Positions 11,330-23,700 of a DNA stretch of 64,000 bases are shown here, piece by piece. Source of the DNA: Ramazzottius varieornatus (lineage: Eukaryota; Tardigrada; Eutardigrada; Parachela; Ramazzottiidae); NCBI GenBank assembly GCA_001949185.1, contig BDGG01000008.1:679648-743647 (forward strand), written 5' to 3'. The translations under genes and the position numbers were made by a program. Every line of letters starts with the position of its first letter. Position 1 is the stretch's first letter. The notes under the pieces are model-generated. The model was not told the DNA's origin. It worked only from the letters and a program-made list of their open reading frames with translations, and made no database searches.

Positions 11330-12809
11330 ATGTACCGAAATAACTCGTATCTCATGGAAGTGGCTGAGAAGGCGACAGTCTACCGTGTTGGAAATTCCAC
11401 AATACGGCTACAAGGCAAGACTCTCTTCGGACTCATCGGGGTATCTTCTTGTGCTATTCTGTATGTTCTGTATTCCTTGATGCCAACCAATGTCGGCTTC
11501 AGGTAAGGTACTTTTGGAGGGCAAGCTTTGACGTGGAACGACGTGGCAGTGAAATGGTAATTAAGGCTGCATAATGTTATACAGGAAAAATCCTCGCTTC
11601 GGAGGCGCAAACGATATATACTTCCTTCCTCTACTTCCTTATAACACGACATACCCTCTAACGAAGCCTGTGACTTTGGCCGGAGGATGGATAAAGTATC
11701 GAATAGGCGTTATCGCCGATATGGACTTGAAAGCAAAGTCTTTAGAAGAAGAAGGAAGCTGGATAAGCTACCTCAAGACCGGCTACATCTTGTACAATCC
11801 AGAGTATAGAGAGGTAAAAGTGGAATGGGAATCTGCACCGACCGGCATGACGCTGTTGAAGTCTTCTTGGGGCTTCGGTAACCGCGGGATGGAATTGTCG
11901 GAGCTCCTTGTCTTCAACGGGCGATTGTACGGTGTCGACGATCGGACTGGTGTTATATACGAAATCGAGGGGAACCTCGCTATCCCTTGGGTTATCCTGA
12001 CCGATGGAAACGGACGGCACGCCAAAGGTATATAAAGCAAAGTTTTTTCAGCAAGTATCACGCCATTGAAAAAAATTTGACAAATATTTCGAATAAGTGC
12101 TGGCCGAGCCGCTAAACAGAACTTCACAAGCCTGCATACACTTGCTTTGTTTTGATGGTTACATATGTGTATGCAGGCACACGAAAGATGGGCGTTTTTC
12201 CCTGGGTTTTGATTCAACCATGTTTTTGCAGGTTTTAAGTCTGAGTGGGCGACGGTGAAAGACGAGCATCTGTTCGTTGGCGGTTTCGGTAAAGAGTGGA
12301 CATCGCCAACAGGCGAACTGATCAACGATAATCCTCTCTGGGTGAAGCGTGTCTCCGCAGATGGGCGAGTGTCTCATTGGTCTTGGAAGAAGAACTTCAT
12401 AGCTCTTCGAGACAAACTAGGGATCAACTTCCCCGGTTACATGATCCACGAGACGTGTGGGTGGTCAGAAAAGCACCGGAAGTGGTTCTTCTTACCCCGT
12501 CGGTTGAGCAAAGATAAATACGATGAGAAACTAGATGAGCATATGGGTTCTAACCATATGCTGATAGCAGAGGAAGATTTTTCAGCCATAGAGGATGTTT
12601 TGGTGGGTGAAGTTAGCCCTACACATGGCTTTTCTTCTTTTAAGTTTTTGCCCGATTCTGGTGATAACATAATTGTGGCTTTGAAGTCTGAAGAAGACGA
12701 CGGCAATGTCAGTAGTTACATTTTAGCCTTTGATTTGAAGGGCAAAATTCTTTTATCCGAAACTTTAATTGTCAAAGACTACAAGTTTGAAGGTATTGAA
12801 TTCATATGA
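11330..12809 (+). CDS. CANT1: Calcium-activated nucleotidase / apyrase (CANT1 family)
   Basis: These enzymes hydrolyse UDP, GDP or ADP in the secretory pathway or outside the cell. Three exons are 11330-11502, 11585-12027 and 12232-12809, giving 397 residues (family about 370-400). Exon 1 carries a hydrophobic stretch (LFGLIGVSSCAILYVLYSL) expected to be a type II membrane anchor, as in Golgi CANT1. The catalytic beta-propeller follows: IGVIADMD, then GMELSELLVFNGRLYG with VDDRTG, then FKSEWATVKDEHLFVGGFGK with EWT, then HETCGWS and FLPRRLSKDKYDE near the end. The acidic residues that bind calcium in the family (DMD, ELSEL, DDRTG) are present. The final residues are GIEFI. Confidence 0.95.
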
Positions 12810-13122
12810 CATTTCTTTGTGATAAAGTTCGTTCGCTCGGTTGATTCTTCAAGAAGAGTCATGTAAATTTCGGACTTGGGTTCTACGCGAGACTGAAATT
12901 CCGCACAGTCTCGACGCAACCTGGCACAAACCTGACAGATATTCTCTTGTTCCCGACTTTTTGCGAGCTCGCTCGCCCGACCGTACTTTTACAGATGCCC
13001 AAGCGAATCGCGAATAGATCAGTTTCACGTAGTCGGTAAACTTCCTCTTGCATCACCAAGGTGGAGGCAGGTTCTATCGGAAAATAGCATTGCTCACTAC
13101 TCAGTTCAAAAAAAATTCAAAG

Positions 13123-13158
<36 letters not shown>

Positions 13159-13306
13159 ATATGATTTTTCTCCGGTAAACAAAAGAATCTTAATGTGTTA
13201 AAGTAAAATAGGCGAAAACGAAAAAGGACATGTAAATCATTCTCTAAGACAGAAGAGGCGAAGTGCGTGAAGCTGTTGCAAACGGCAACACGCTGATGAT
13301 ATGGGA
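12810..13306. other. convergent 3' spacer with a TC microsatellite
   Basis: The nucleotidase and the Nup153-like gene converge here. A (TC)n run of about 14 units lies at 13128-13155. No coding exon is seen. Confidence 0.6.
13128..13155. repeat. (TC)n microsatellite
   Basis: An uninterrupted TC dinucleotide run lies between two convergent genes. Confidence 0.95.
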
Positions 13307-16300
13307 TTATCTCGGGTTCAGCCGGCGTTTAGGAACCAGTACGCGTCGCTGTGGTCCGACCGATCCGCTGCGAAAACAAGCGATCGTCAGTATTCCATTT
13401 CGTAACCTGAAAATCGAAACCAGCAATCCGTTACCAACAGAAAATCTTACCCGATCGTCGCAGTCGCACTGCCAAAAGTGCCATTCGGGGCCGTGCCCGC
13501 CGGTGCCCCCATGAAGCCGGGAGCTGGAATTTGTGAAACGGCACCGCCGTTCTGCAGTCCCGCTGTTGCTGCTCCGAACGTCGGTATTCCGGATGAAAAG
13601 GTGAAAGGCGCTGCAAAGAAAAAACCCATATAGATTGACACCTCGTACAGTTTCCATTCGTGGCCAAAGCTGTAAGTTAGAAGACTGCCTTACCTGCAGT
13701 CGCGCTTGGTTGAGGCAAACCATTTGTTTGTGGAGCCAGTCCATTCTGCTGTCCAAAAAGCGAAGTGGTACCAGCAGCATTAGGTGCTCCGAAGCCAGCA
13801 AAAGCAGATGCACCACTGGCAGGTGCTGCACCGAACTGAAAGTCTGAGGGACAAAGTTGGTAAATCCCAATAGTGAGATCATACCGAAAACTCCTTTCCA
13901 TACTTTTTCCTCAGAAAGATCACTTACCCATTCCAGCTGCAGCAGCTGGTTTCACTACATTGTCTCCCGTGGTAGCAGCAGCAGCAGACGGCAGTTCAAA
14001 TCCGAAGCCCTTGAGCCCACCAGTAGTTGAAGGTCCGGTCGGCTGAGCAGGTGCCGATGCACCACTGCCGGAAGCGAAGCCGGCAAAGATGGAAGGTGCA
14101 ACCGTACCTGTAAAAACAATCAAAATCAACTTCAACTCCTCTCAGAAGGGGAACGAATGACCAGCAGGTAAAATTGTCACCTGAAGCTGCAGTCGGAAAC
14201 GATGGAAGGCCAAAACCAGTAAGAGCAGGCAAGCCTGCCGATGTCGTGGCTGGCATCGCCCCAAAGGCAAATGTCCCGGGAGGCTTGTCCGTGGTGACAG
14301 AAGGTGCAGCTGTTACAGTAGCTGGAGCTGTTGTGGTTAAGTCCGAGGAAGCCGTTGCCGCACCTACTAGGATGAAACGAAGACAAGATGGCTAAAGTCA
14401 TACTCGAGTACGTTCTTTTGGTGCGTGTTACCAACCAGGCAGATTTCCGAAGCCACTGAAGCCCGAAAAGCCTCCACTAGTTGATCCCGTCGAAGGAGCC
14501 GCGAGTTTGGGTGCCGATGGATTACCGAAGCCGAATAGATTCGAGGAGACGGCCGGAGCATCCGACGCTGGTTTGCTGGCGTTGCTTGCTGGCTGAGCAC
14601 CACCGAAAGAGAAGCCGGTAGCGGGTGGAATGGTGGATGCGGGCTTGGCTGGTGGGTCAGCCTGTGGACCTCCAAAGCTGAAAGCTGGCTTGGCCGGAGC
14701 TGTCGTGGCCGTGGTGTTTTGTTCGGTTCCAGGTTTCGCCTTCCCACACGCAGCACATTGAGTTTTCTGGTCATCGTTGCCGGTCCAGCACTCAGAGCAC
14801 GTCCATTGCTTAGCTTGGCCCAACTTGGACCAAAGATCGTTCACTGGAGCTGACGAACCTAAAGCACGAAAATCACTCAGCTTGACTCCATTCCTACTGG
14901 AATATCATATTGTTTCCGAAGCAGTCTGGGATTTTTTCCGCATAAAGTACCTGCTGCGCTAGTTGACGGCGGTTTGTTTGGCGCGGAAGATTGTGGAGTA
15001 GACGAAGTTTCTTTCGGTTTGGCAGATGGGGCAGACTTCTCGTCTTCTTTCGACTGTTCATTCGGCGTCGGGCTGGAAAGAGGCGCGCGCTTTGGTGAAG
15101 AGTCTTGCTTGGCCGATTCTGACGGGCTGGCCTTGGTAGACTTCCGGCTTTTCCCGCAGCTCTTGCAAGATGTTTCTTCTCGATTGTTCTCACCACAAAG
15201 ATCGCAGCTCCAAACCTAAAAGAACGGGATACCATGAAGTGAAACAGTGACTTTGTCTCCATAGCTTACTTATTTGGGAGCTCGGAAAGTATACTTGACG
15301 AAATTGTTGTTTCAAGTGGCGCACGTCTCCGGTGTTATTAGCCGGAAGAGCGAGCCAGTTGAGAAAACGCTCTCGCACAAGCTTGGTTTCTCACGTGGCG
15401 CACCCTTCCAGCCAATATCACCGACAACGTGCGCCACTTGCAAAAATAATCTAGTTCGAGTTTGTCTACCGAGCTTCTGTTCTGTCACTTTTTCGTTTCA
15501 AGTTCAGAAAATTTTCTGACTTCCATAACATACCTCATTCTGAGCAGTGTTTTCTTTCGCTCTCGAAGTCGACGGCTTTCTGACTTCCATCGGCTCGTCA
15601 TCTTTCTCTCCGTCCACCACCTTCTTCCCGGGACTCTTCAGTCTCTCACACACCTCGCACTTGTTTCCCCCATCCGCCTTCACCGAAATCCCACACTTGT
15701 TACACAGCCTCGCGCTGGTATTCATCTCCGTGCTTCCCGACACCACGCTGGACTCTCTATCGTCCCGTGTCGCAGCTTTCACAGCCTTGGCTAGTTCCCC
15801 ATTAGGGACCGTCACGGCCGCGACGAAGGCAAACTGGCCCCTCGACGAAGTCGGCGATGGTGATTGAATGACATAGCTGTAGTCAAGCTTCACCGGCGCT
15901 GTTTTACGACTGATGCTGTTGTTCATCAGCTTGCTGGGTGAATCTACTGTATTGGTGTTTCTGTTGAGTGAAGGTAGTGCTTTGAATGGTGACAAGGAGG
16001 TCGTTCTAGCATCTCTGCTCTGTGTGAAATCCCCGTTCTTCAGTGTTTCTAGCCGTTTCATGGCGTACAGCGGCTGAGATGTTTTCTTGTTGCTTTCCTC
16101 ACCAAACTTCGCCGGTGAACCAAAGCGAGACAGCACCGTGGTGCGTTCGGATGTCTTGGGGAACATCGAAAAGAGCTTTGGTACTTCACCGCGTTCATCG
16201 CGATCCACCGCATCGAAGCCACGCTTTCGAGACGGAGTGGGAGTCATCATGGGTGAAAGCTTTGTTTGTTCCATCAACGGGTTTCTCAGTGTTGATCTGT

Positions 16301-17248
16301 TCAAGTTATGTGTTTCAATCAGAGGCAAAAGCGTAGTTTTTCGTTCTGGCGACTGTACTGGCATCGAACGTCGAGCGTTCGCTTCAGACTTCGCTGCTGA
16401 AGATGCGAAGAATTTGCTTGGCTGGTTTGGACGATCTAAAGCATACCATAAATTTAGCGAACTGAGTTTAGATTCCGCAATTGGGAGCTCGACATTCACC
16501 AACTCGACAAGATAGTTTCCTCAAGTAGCGCAAGCTTCCATTACTGTCGACTGGTAGCGTGCGCCACTTGCAAAACTGATCCTGTCCTGTGTTTCCCGGC
16601 AGCAGGCTTCCCAATCGGTCACAGAATTTCAGAAGCTTACTTAAAGTGAAGATGGAATTTCGGTTGTTGCTTGTTGATGGACGAGAAGGCTGGTCATCGT
16701 CTTCGTCGTCGGTCATCATGTCGTTATAACTCTTGGAGGACGACGGCTGAGCTGTTGGTCTCTCATCCGCCGTGAACTCCACATTTGGAGGCATTTCTTC
16801 GTCAATCGAACCTTGTGTACCTCGCGGTAGTCCTGCGTCAGCATAATCTAATTCAGAAGAAAATCCAGGGCGATGTCTTTTGGCCGGTCGTTCATCTTGA
16901 TTTGACACCACGTTATGACTGTTGAGTGGTCTTCTCGAAGATGCATTCCAGTTACGTTCCGCGTTTATCGGACGACGTTGCTGTCCGACTTGCTGAGAAT
17001 TCGGACGAGAAGGTTTCTTCCGGAACCAGGAGAAAGGATTGAGCATATGAACAACATCGGAGACCGTTTGTTCCTACGGGAGAACATCCGGTTAAATACG
17101 ATTATCAAGTAAAACCCAATCAATCAAGCGACACACATACCAGTAAACTAGTGCCACGACCGACGTCTTCGTTAAGTCGAGCTGGTGTCCCGTCCAAATA
17201 GTTCCATTGACCGTTTTCCGTTTCTCGGTCGTTATCCTCAGGATCCAT
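13307..17248 (-). CDS. Nup153: Nup153-like nuclear pore protein (RanBP2 zinc fingers and FG repeats)
   Basis: This is a nuclear-basket FG nucleoporin for nucleocytoplasmic transport. It has many exons. A likely start exon (MDPEDNDRETENGQ..., from 17248) joins in frame to EQTVSDVVHMLNPFSWF, resembling the amphipathic pore-targeting helix of Nup153. A long charged disordered region follows (16.9-15.7 kb). Zinc-finger-type Cys pairs come next: CNKCGIS...CEVC, WSCDLCGENN...CKSC and WTCSECWTGN...CAAC; the last two fit the RanBP2 pattern WxCxxC-N-CxxC. The C-terminal half is FG-rich (FSFGG, FGFGN, GFGLP, SGFSGFG). The last exon is short and basic (RRVLVPKRR), like the basic end of Nup153/Nup1 proteins. 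One intron (16640 to 16436) joins ACT TTA A to AT CGT. A further upstream exon is possible. Two hairpin elements lie in its introns. Confidence 0.9.
15290..15470. repeat. hairpin element copy (double or expanded)
   Basis: GTGGCGCAC occurs twice (about 15316 and 15394) and GTGCGCCACTTG closes the element near 15440. Outer flanks TTGACGAAATTGTT and CTAGTTCGAGTTTG fit the ends of the dispersed hairpin family. It lies in a Nup153 intron. Confidence 0.7.
16500..16592. repeat. hairpin element copy
   Basis: Imperfect palindrome: ACTCGACAAGATAGTTTCCTC then AAGTAGCGCA on the left, and GTGCGCCACTTGCAAAACTG then ATCCTGTCC on the right. It sits inside a ~200-nt Nup153 intron. Confidence 0.75.
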
Positions 17249-18116
17249 ATCGTCAACAGGAACAGCAAATCCTAAAAACACACTAAATGTCACAGCGAGA
17301 ATCCTTCAGCGTCTCAGCGACAAGAAGATCCGTTAAGTTTCGTTTGGAGGTTCGAAAATGCCAGCGAGTCACAAATCATCATCTCTCCACCGGCAGACTT
17401 CGACAGATGGATCCTGAGTCGCCGATGTACCTGATGTAGCGAGTTCGGCCGCAGAGCACACAATCGAGATATCCCAAGGAGCAAAGATAAATCCTATTCC
17501 GATTTCTTGACGACAACGAACCGCGAAAGCGCGAACTGTTTGTACGGTAGGAAAAAGCCTGAGGTTGTGACGTAACCGGGCCTGACGTAAAGAATGGTGT
17601 GCAAAAGCTCCAAGGGGACACTGCATCAGTGCTCACCATCTGGGGTGATAATCCGCCGAACCACGCAGAGCAATCTGTAGCGGAGGGTTTTCTCGTTCCA
17701 GACTAGGCGGCCTACGGCGCAGTACTTGGAGCCGAGAACGCTGCGTCATGGCTTTCGGATGTGCTGCTGTCGGTAAACCTCGTTACTTGTAGTCGAAAGA
17801 TCCCGTATCGAGTACGCTTTTTTCCCGTTTTTGAGTTTTGAAAATGATGCGCGGGAATCTTCTTTGAAGTCTAGAACCTTGTTTTGGTTGCCTCTCGGTC
17901 TTAGAGACTCAGACCTTCGGATCTCTCTTGTTTCGTTGAATTTTTTCAGCTGTCGTTTGTTGAAGGACATCTTGAAAGCGTTCTGTGCTGTTCCGCGGAC
18001 GTTGGAGAGTAAACAGGTACGCCAGTTAACGGACGCAAAATGGATCAGTCAGTGATGTTTGCAAGTACATCTTGACGAGTACCTCTTGGAAATTTTAGGC
18101 TTTTCATTGTGGGACC
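17249..18116. other. spacer; possible upstream exons only
   Basis: Open frames on the minus strand at 17369-17639 and 17746-17970 could be 5' exons of the Nup153-like gene or a separate small gene, but no consistent splice model was found. It also contains the presumed promoter of the + strand gene at 18117. Confidence 0.3.
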
Positions 18117-18509
18117 ATGGATCATCTAGAAGCACTGGAGCAAGAAAGGGACGTGAGCCAGGCTTTGGCAGCAGAGCGGAAGGCGTTCAAGAACATGGAC
18201 GAAAGCTGGAGATTGGCTATCAAAGATTACATAGAGCAAACAGCAAAAGCCAGCCAGAAGTACATCAAGCCTATAATTCCGGATGGTGTTCAGGAGCTGA
18301 CGCACTGGATATCTGCAACAGCTGACCATCGGATGTCACTATCCGAACGGTACAGTCGCGCCGTTTCCGCTGCTCGTCACAATGACGTGTGTCAAAGAGG
18401 AGTTGAGCTCGCTGTTGCCACTTCCATCCAACACATCTCGGAGACGTTGGCATCCGAGTATGGTAATAACTCGGATAGGAAGGTGGAGAACGGAAGGATT
18501 AGGAGATGA
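18117..18509 (+). CDS. hypothetical protein, helical
   Basis: An open frame of 130 codons starts MDHLEALEQERDVSQALAAE and has good helical character, rich in Ala, Glu and Lys. I do not recognise it. A donor may cut it near 18463 (TATG|GTAATA) or 18480. A downstream open stretch from an acceptor near 18747 to a TAA at about 18924 reads SLPIDPRIAPDGIFDLSQ and ends in a lysine/serine-rich tail, which could be its 3' exon. The intron between them would contain a hairpin element. Phase agreement is imperfect, so the exon structure is uncertain. Confidence 0.45.
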   Translation: MDHLEALEQERDVSQALAAERKAFKNMDESWRLAIKDYIEQTAKASQKYIKPIIPDGVQELTHWISATADHRMSLSERYSRAVSAARHNDVCQRGVELAVATSIQHISETLASEYGNNSDRKVENGRIRR

Positions 18510-18608
18510 TCATGTCAGACTATCTCGTAAGTTGGGCTGGAAAGTTATGCTTATTCAGGTAGACCCTTCTCACGTCCCATCAGGCATCAGCAACTTGACA
18601 GCTCGGCA

Positions 18609-18724
18609 GACAAACAGTCACTAACTCGACAGGATTGTCTTCACAAGTGGCGCACATTTTCATTGTTATGAAGTGAAGAGTGCGCCAGTTGGAAAATCGA
18701 TCTGGTTGAGTGACGAGTTTGTTT
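18609..18724. repeat. hairpin element copy, most complete example
   Basis: Left arm GACAAACAGTCACTAACTCG leads to CAAGTGGCGCAC. The right arm GTGCGCCAGTTGGAAAATCG leads to GACGAGTTTGTTTGCC. The arms pair over most of about 115 bp, which defines the likely element ends. Confidence 0.8.
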
Positions 18725-18924
18725 GCCCGTTGATAGATTTCAGCTTAGAGTCTACCGATTGATCCCAGGATTGCTCCTGACGGTATCTTCGATCTTTCAC
18801 AGACCCAGCGTTTGGATGCTACTTGGTATTCCCCGATCGGAAAATTGGCGAGGACCGAGTCAACAAAACCGAGCAAGCGCAAGTCCTCAAAGAAAAGTCC
18901 AGATGCATGGTCTCGGAAATAACA

Positions 18925-20743
18925 TCGGGGTTTCAACTGTAAGAATTTTTCTGGTGTTTGTTCAGAATATTAGTTTTAAAAAGATACGAAGAAGCGTATG
19001 ATTGACTAAAGTCATCACAGAATTTTTTTCTTGAATTAAATTGTTCAGGCAGTCGAAGTCGAAGACTTTGTGGGTGCTATTGATATTCTGGTGCCTTGGA
19101 CCATCGATCCTGAAAAGAAATCGAGGCTCAGGATTCCCGTTATTGTGACAGCATTACGAACGTCAATATAAACTGTCAGCTTGGATTTGACGACGCTAGG
19201 CTATCATCAGCTTTATAGTCAGTGAAGCGATCTATGACTTCTCGGAACAGACTTCAACAGAGGGACTTTCCGAGAGCCGCGTTCAGTATCCAGCGACGAA
19301 ATTACGATTTTTTTTCCCCTTAGTCCGAATATTACTCCAATCTTTGACCACATCTTTCAACGGTACGTTGAAAGCACACTCGAGTACTAACTACTAAACG
19401 ATGATTTGATGCATCCCTATTTAGAAAATCGGCACGGACCTCGTAATGAACTGGAGGACGATCGGAACGTTGACAGGTTCAATGTCGCGTTGTACGTCGT
19501 GGGGGCAAACCAGCACCATAAGTAACGTCAATCAGCTGCAAAACTAAAGATAGAGCCGTGAAAGAAGAGTATCTCAGTCCTAGGAAGACTCTAGAAGGCT
19601 TCCGTCTCGCGCGCGTACCCAGCGGGTCACGCCTTAGATAATGATCAGGGACCTTCCTCGTGTAGGATTCTGTCACTAATTGATTGACGGTAATAGCTTT
19701 CATCAGTTCGACCATTTTAGGTACTGCATGATTCAGGTGACTAATCACGTCAAAGACACCGATCTGAGGACGGCGTACGTGGCGGTTTTATATGGCCGAA
19801 TGCGGAGAACGAACATTAAGCCATAAATTAGTAATAGATCACGTCATCAGCCGAGATTTTCAATCTGATTATTCTATTCGCCATTTCAGTTTCGAAGGTC
19901 CATGCAGATATGACTGCGGTTCTCTGGATTAGGTCGGGGTACTCGCGTTAGCGTTGTATGTGTAAGCAGAGTACTAGTCAACACAAATCCCTGGGGTGAG
20001 CCTAGAATTACTTGGACAAAATGGAATTACTCATTCCATAGTTAACAGTTGGCATGAGTGCTCCCCTTCTCTTATTCGTCGTCCATCTTGAGGCTTCCGA
20101 TCCCGAGAAACCCGTGCTACTGTAGGGCCTCGTGAAATTGACTAATCATTACAGAACCCAGATGCGCTTTCCTAATGATGTAGTTTTCATTCTCTGTTAT
20201 GAAGTGGAATAGGAAAAAGCCGTCATACTTTTGATTCTCGCTGTCATTCTCTTGAACGGAAGTAAATCTGGTCTTTCAGAAAACCAAGCGAAAGCCGAGA
20301 TGGAGATGCGTCTTGACAGTTTGAGCGCGAAATGTGGCTGGCAGCAGATGTTCGCGTCATGTCATTTTATCTCCTTCCTCCTCGATCACTAATCGGCCCT
20401 GTGAGCCCGATGTCATGCCATACGATTTTTAGAGAGTAGTATACCGCCAATGTCGAATCCTCCTTTTCTTGTCGGCATGTACGCGAGCTTTACTCGTCCT
20501 TGATATTGCACCGATCCACCAAAGCCGATGTCGGCGATGTGGCCAGACTTTTCATCCTTCTGATATCTCCCTGGTTATTTGTCAACCCTGCACTGTCAAA
20601 GCGTCTCGTCAACCCTTCCGATTACAATTACCCCATCGTGATTTTCTCTTGCTCGTGCCAAGTTACATATAGCAAGAGACCAGCGCTTACCATGAAATTC
20701 ATTCTTGGTTTAACGAACTGATTTACTGATTGTGTTTCTCGCT
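18925..20743. other. 1.8-kb stretch with no supported gene
   Basis: There are only short open frames and no recognised protein motif or RNA gene. It includes the upstream region of the GPCR gene. A short piece at about 19050-19130 reads in frame as EVEDFVGAIDILVPWTIDPE but has no clear exon boundaries. Confidence 0.4.
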
Positions 20744-23700
20744 ATGGATCTCAACCCGGAAGTGACCTTATTCCCCACCCATTTAGACGGGAATTTGTCG
20801 AGTGATTGTAATAGCTCTCTATGTATTTCTGACGAGGATTACATGGGCCATATCGAAACATACATATTTCCGACGAGCTTCGAATGGTCATTGATTACGT
20901 TAAGCGCCATCATTTTCTTCTTCGGGACAGCCGGAAACGTCTTGGTCATTTTTTCCGTTATCCGCAACCCGTCGATGCGTAGTGTCACAAACCACTTCAT
21001 CGTCAACCTAGCTCTGGCCGACTGCTTGGTCCTTATCATCTGTCTTCCACCCACAATTTTGTGGGATGTAACAGAGACATGGTTTCTTGGGAGCTTCATG
21101 TGCCGGGCTGTCCTGTTTTGCCAGGTAAAGTCCCGAGGTTAAACGAGTGGACCATGGAACTGGGATGCCGGCAAACCACATCAGTGGGATCGTTTTCTTG
21201 AGTCGCGCAGTTTTTGTCGTTATTGGCTCGAGACGTGCGCCACTTTAGGGGACGAATATCCCGAGATCGTTTGCCGGCCTGCCAATTAACATTACGGAAC
21301 TGTGTCACGGGATGCTTCATAGGATTTCACTGGCCGTTAAGTAGAAACGTCGTTTTAAGAACTGTTGTTGCTTTGGGTGGGAAGAGCTTTTATCTATTAA
21401 TAGAATATTTGAACGCATAGGACCCTTCGATAAGACTTCACTTGCGCACGTCAGCCGTTCACGAACTAGAAAGGTACTTCATCAATTGAATATCCCACTT
21501 TGTAAGGGCTCTTTCTTTGACTGAAAAACGTCCGGCAGTTCTTTGGTACCGTTTTCGAAATTAGCAGCGGCAGTAGGTTCAAACAAGCTTGATCCCGTGG
21601 TCGAGTGGGTCTTGTTCTCGCTCAGGGTCTTTCAGCAATTACTGTAGGTGCCGGTCTTGAGGTTCGCTTTCCGGTTGTGAAAAGCCGCCCTTGATGGGAT
21701 TTGCTTGAATTGATTTACAAAAAAGGAAGGCTGTGGGGCGTGTAATTGTGCATTATTGTCTGATTGAATATAACACGCAAAATATGTAGACGTAGTTCGT
21801 CACGCTTCATCGGGCACTGTATGCGTCCGTCTACACTCCTCCGGGATTCCATTTCAGCCCTTGATGAAGAGCTGCACCCTACTGGAGATGTTTTCTTCCG
21901 TTGAGGGTTGGTTGTCCTTCTACGTATGTTATAATTGTTCCGAGAGGTCATGAAGTATAGTGGACCCTCTTCCGGGTTCTTCCCTGACTAGAACCGGTGG
22001 TCGATTGGCGGAAAGATGTCACTGAAACTTTAAAAGACAGTCTTGCAGCTCTACGAAACCCGAAACCAAATAATGCTCTCTGCTCGATTATTATTATCGA
22101 GGAAAGTGAAGGATACATGATCGATATACCGATTTAGCTACTTTGATTTCTTTAATGTATTGTTGACATGATTATTGCTGTTCAGGAATTTTCTTCGGAA
22201 AGTAATATATTACGGTCGGATATCTAATTTACATGTAACTGCGTATATTGCAGCCCATATTCTCCGTTTACGTTCATGGCCTTTTCCGACTATTCTCGTA
22301 CTAACAGGAGTCCTACTGAGGTCTCAGGGACCGAAGTCAAGGTCAGGAAACTATAGCCGGGTTATATTTGAGTTTACTGTGGGCCGGCTACGATTTTGCT
22401 GTCAATAGCCACGTGTTAGGTTTCCAGCATAAATTTCTTCTGGAATAATCATGTCCCTTTTGCAGCGGGTTTGCGTATTCGTTTCTGTCCTCACGTTTTT
22501 CTGCATCGCGGTGGATCGCTGGCATGCCATTGTGCAGCCTCTCAAGTTCGCCTCAACGGCATCCCGAGCCAAAATCGCCGTTTTGTTGACGTGGTAAGTC
22601 AACCCAGAGGAGTAAAAGTACCCTTGGGTGTGGTTGGGTGCTTCATATTAGAGGTCAAATATCCTACTCTAGAATTATGTAGTATTCATTTCCATTTAGG
22701 CTCGTCGCAATCGTCGTCAGTCTACCGGAGCTCGTCTACCTGGACATCAAGCAGACTTTTCTTCCCTTCCCAACCATTTACTTCACACAGTAATTATGAC
22801 CGAGTATCATAGGCGGTACTTGAAGAAAAGGTCGGTACGACGCCGCTCGCAGCCTTGAATTCGTTTGTTAATTTAGATGTGTCGCTCACTGGGATGATAC
22901 GCAGGAAACGGCCTACCAGCTGGTACGTAGATTCAGTTTCTTTATTAAATCGGCGCTATTTAAATTGGTTCTTTTGCTCGAGAGATCGTCTTTCCTTCAT
23001 TTGATTCAGAGGGAATCTGAGAACCAATACAAGGTCAGTTATTTGTTTATTTATGCCATCTCTTCTTTTGCAGATTATTTTCTATTCGTTCTACGTCCTC
23101 CCAATCTTCATCATGGTACGGACAATAATGATACACTGCATACTCGTGTAGAATGACAAATGTTCAGTTCAGCGCATGCAGGTTGATAAGGGTTAGGTTT
23201 GTTCTTTTTACCGGTAGAGCCATGATGTAATAGGCCTTCTATCTCGTTTCCAGATTGGACTGTACGGTCAGATCGTCTATGCGCTATGGTGGAGAGCACT
23301 CCCCCAGCCCGGAACTCCACCAGCGAATAACATGTCATACTCATTCAGTCGACAAGCAAGTGTGGCGCTGCACGTCCGTAACCCTACATGTCTGAACGTT
23401 ATCAGCAAAAATCACCATAACGGATATTCCGTCAGTCCTAACCTTTCGAATCGTTCCCCTTCCGCAATGGGCCGTACCAGTCCCAGCTACAACCAAAACC
23501 TGGTGGACCACCAGATTCGCAGCCGACGAAGGGTCGCCATGATGCTCATCGTCACTGTGGCGCTCTTTGCCTTCTGTTATCTTCCCGTTCACACTTTCAA
23601 TATTTTACGGTACGCCATAGCGTCTGTTCACCTCCACCAAAGTATTTAAAAATTAATTGTTCGATTTTAAATGATTCGGAGACATAGCCGGTTCCGTAAT

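Noticed and set aside
13128-13155. TC run as a functional polypyrimidine tract or regulatory site
   Set aside because: It lies between two convergent gene ends with no following acceptor; a simple microsatellite is enough.
13447-13641. Separate small protein read at 13.4-13.6 kb
   Set aside because: It is an FG-rich exon of the Nup153-like gene that joins to the basic last exon at 13307.
16468-16640. Introner-like element (intron made entirely of the hairpin)
   Set aside because: The true splice sites (16640 and 16436) extend well beyond the hairpin ends, so the element lies within the intron and does not define it.
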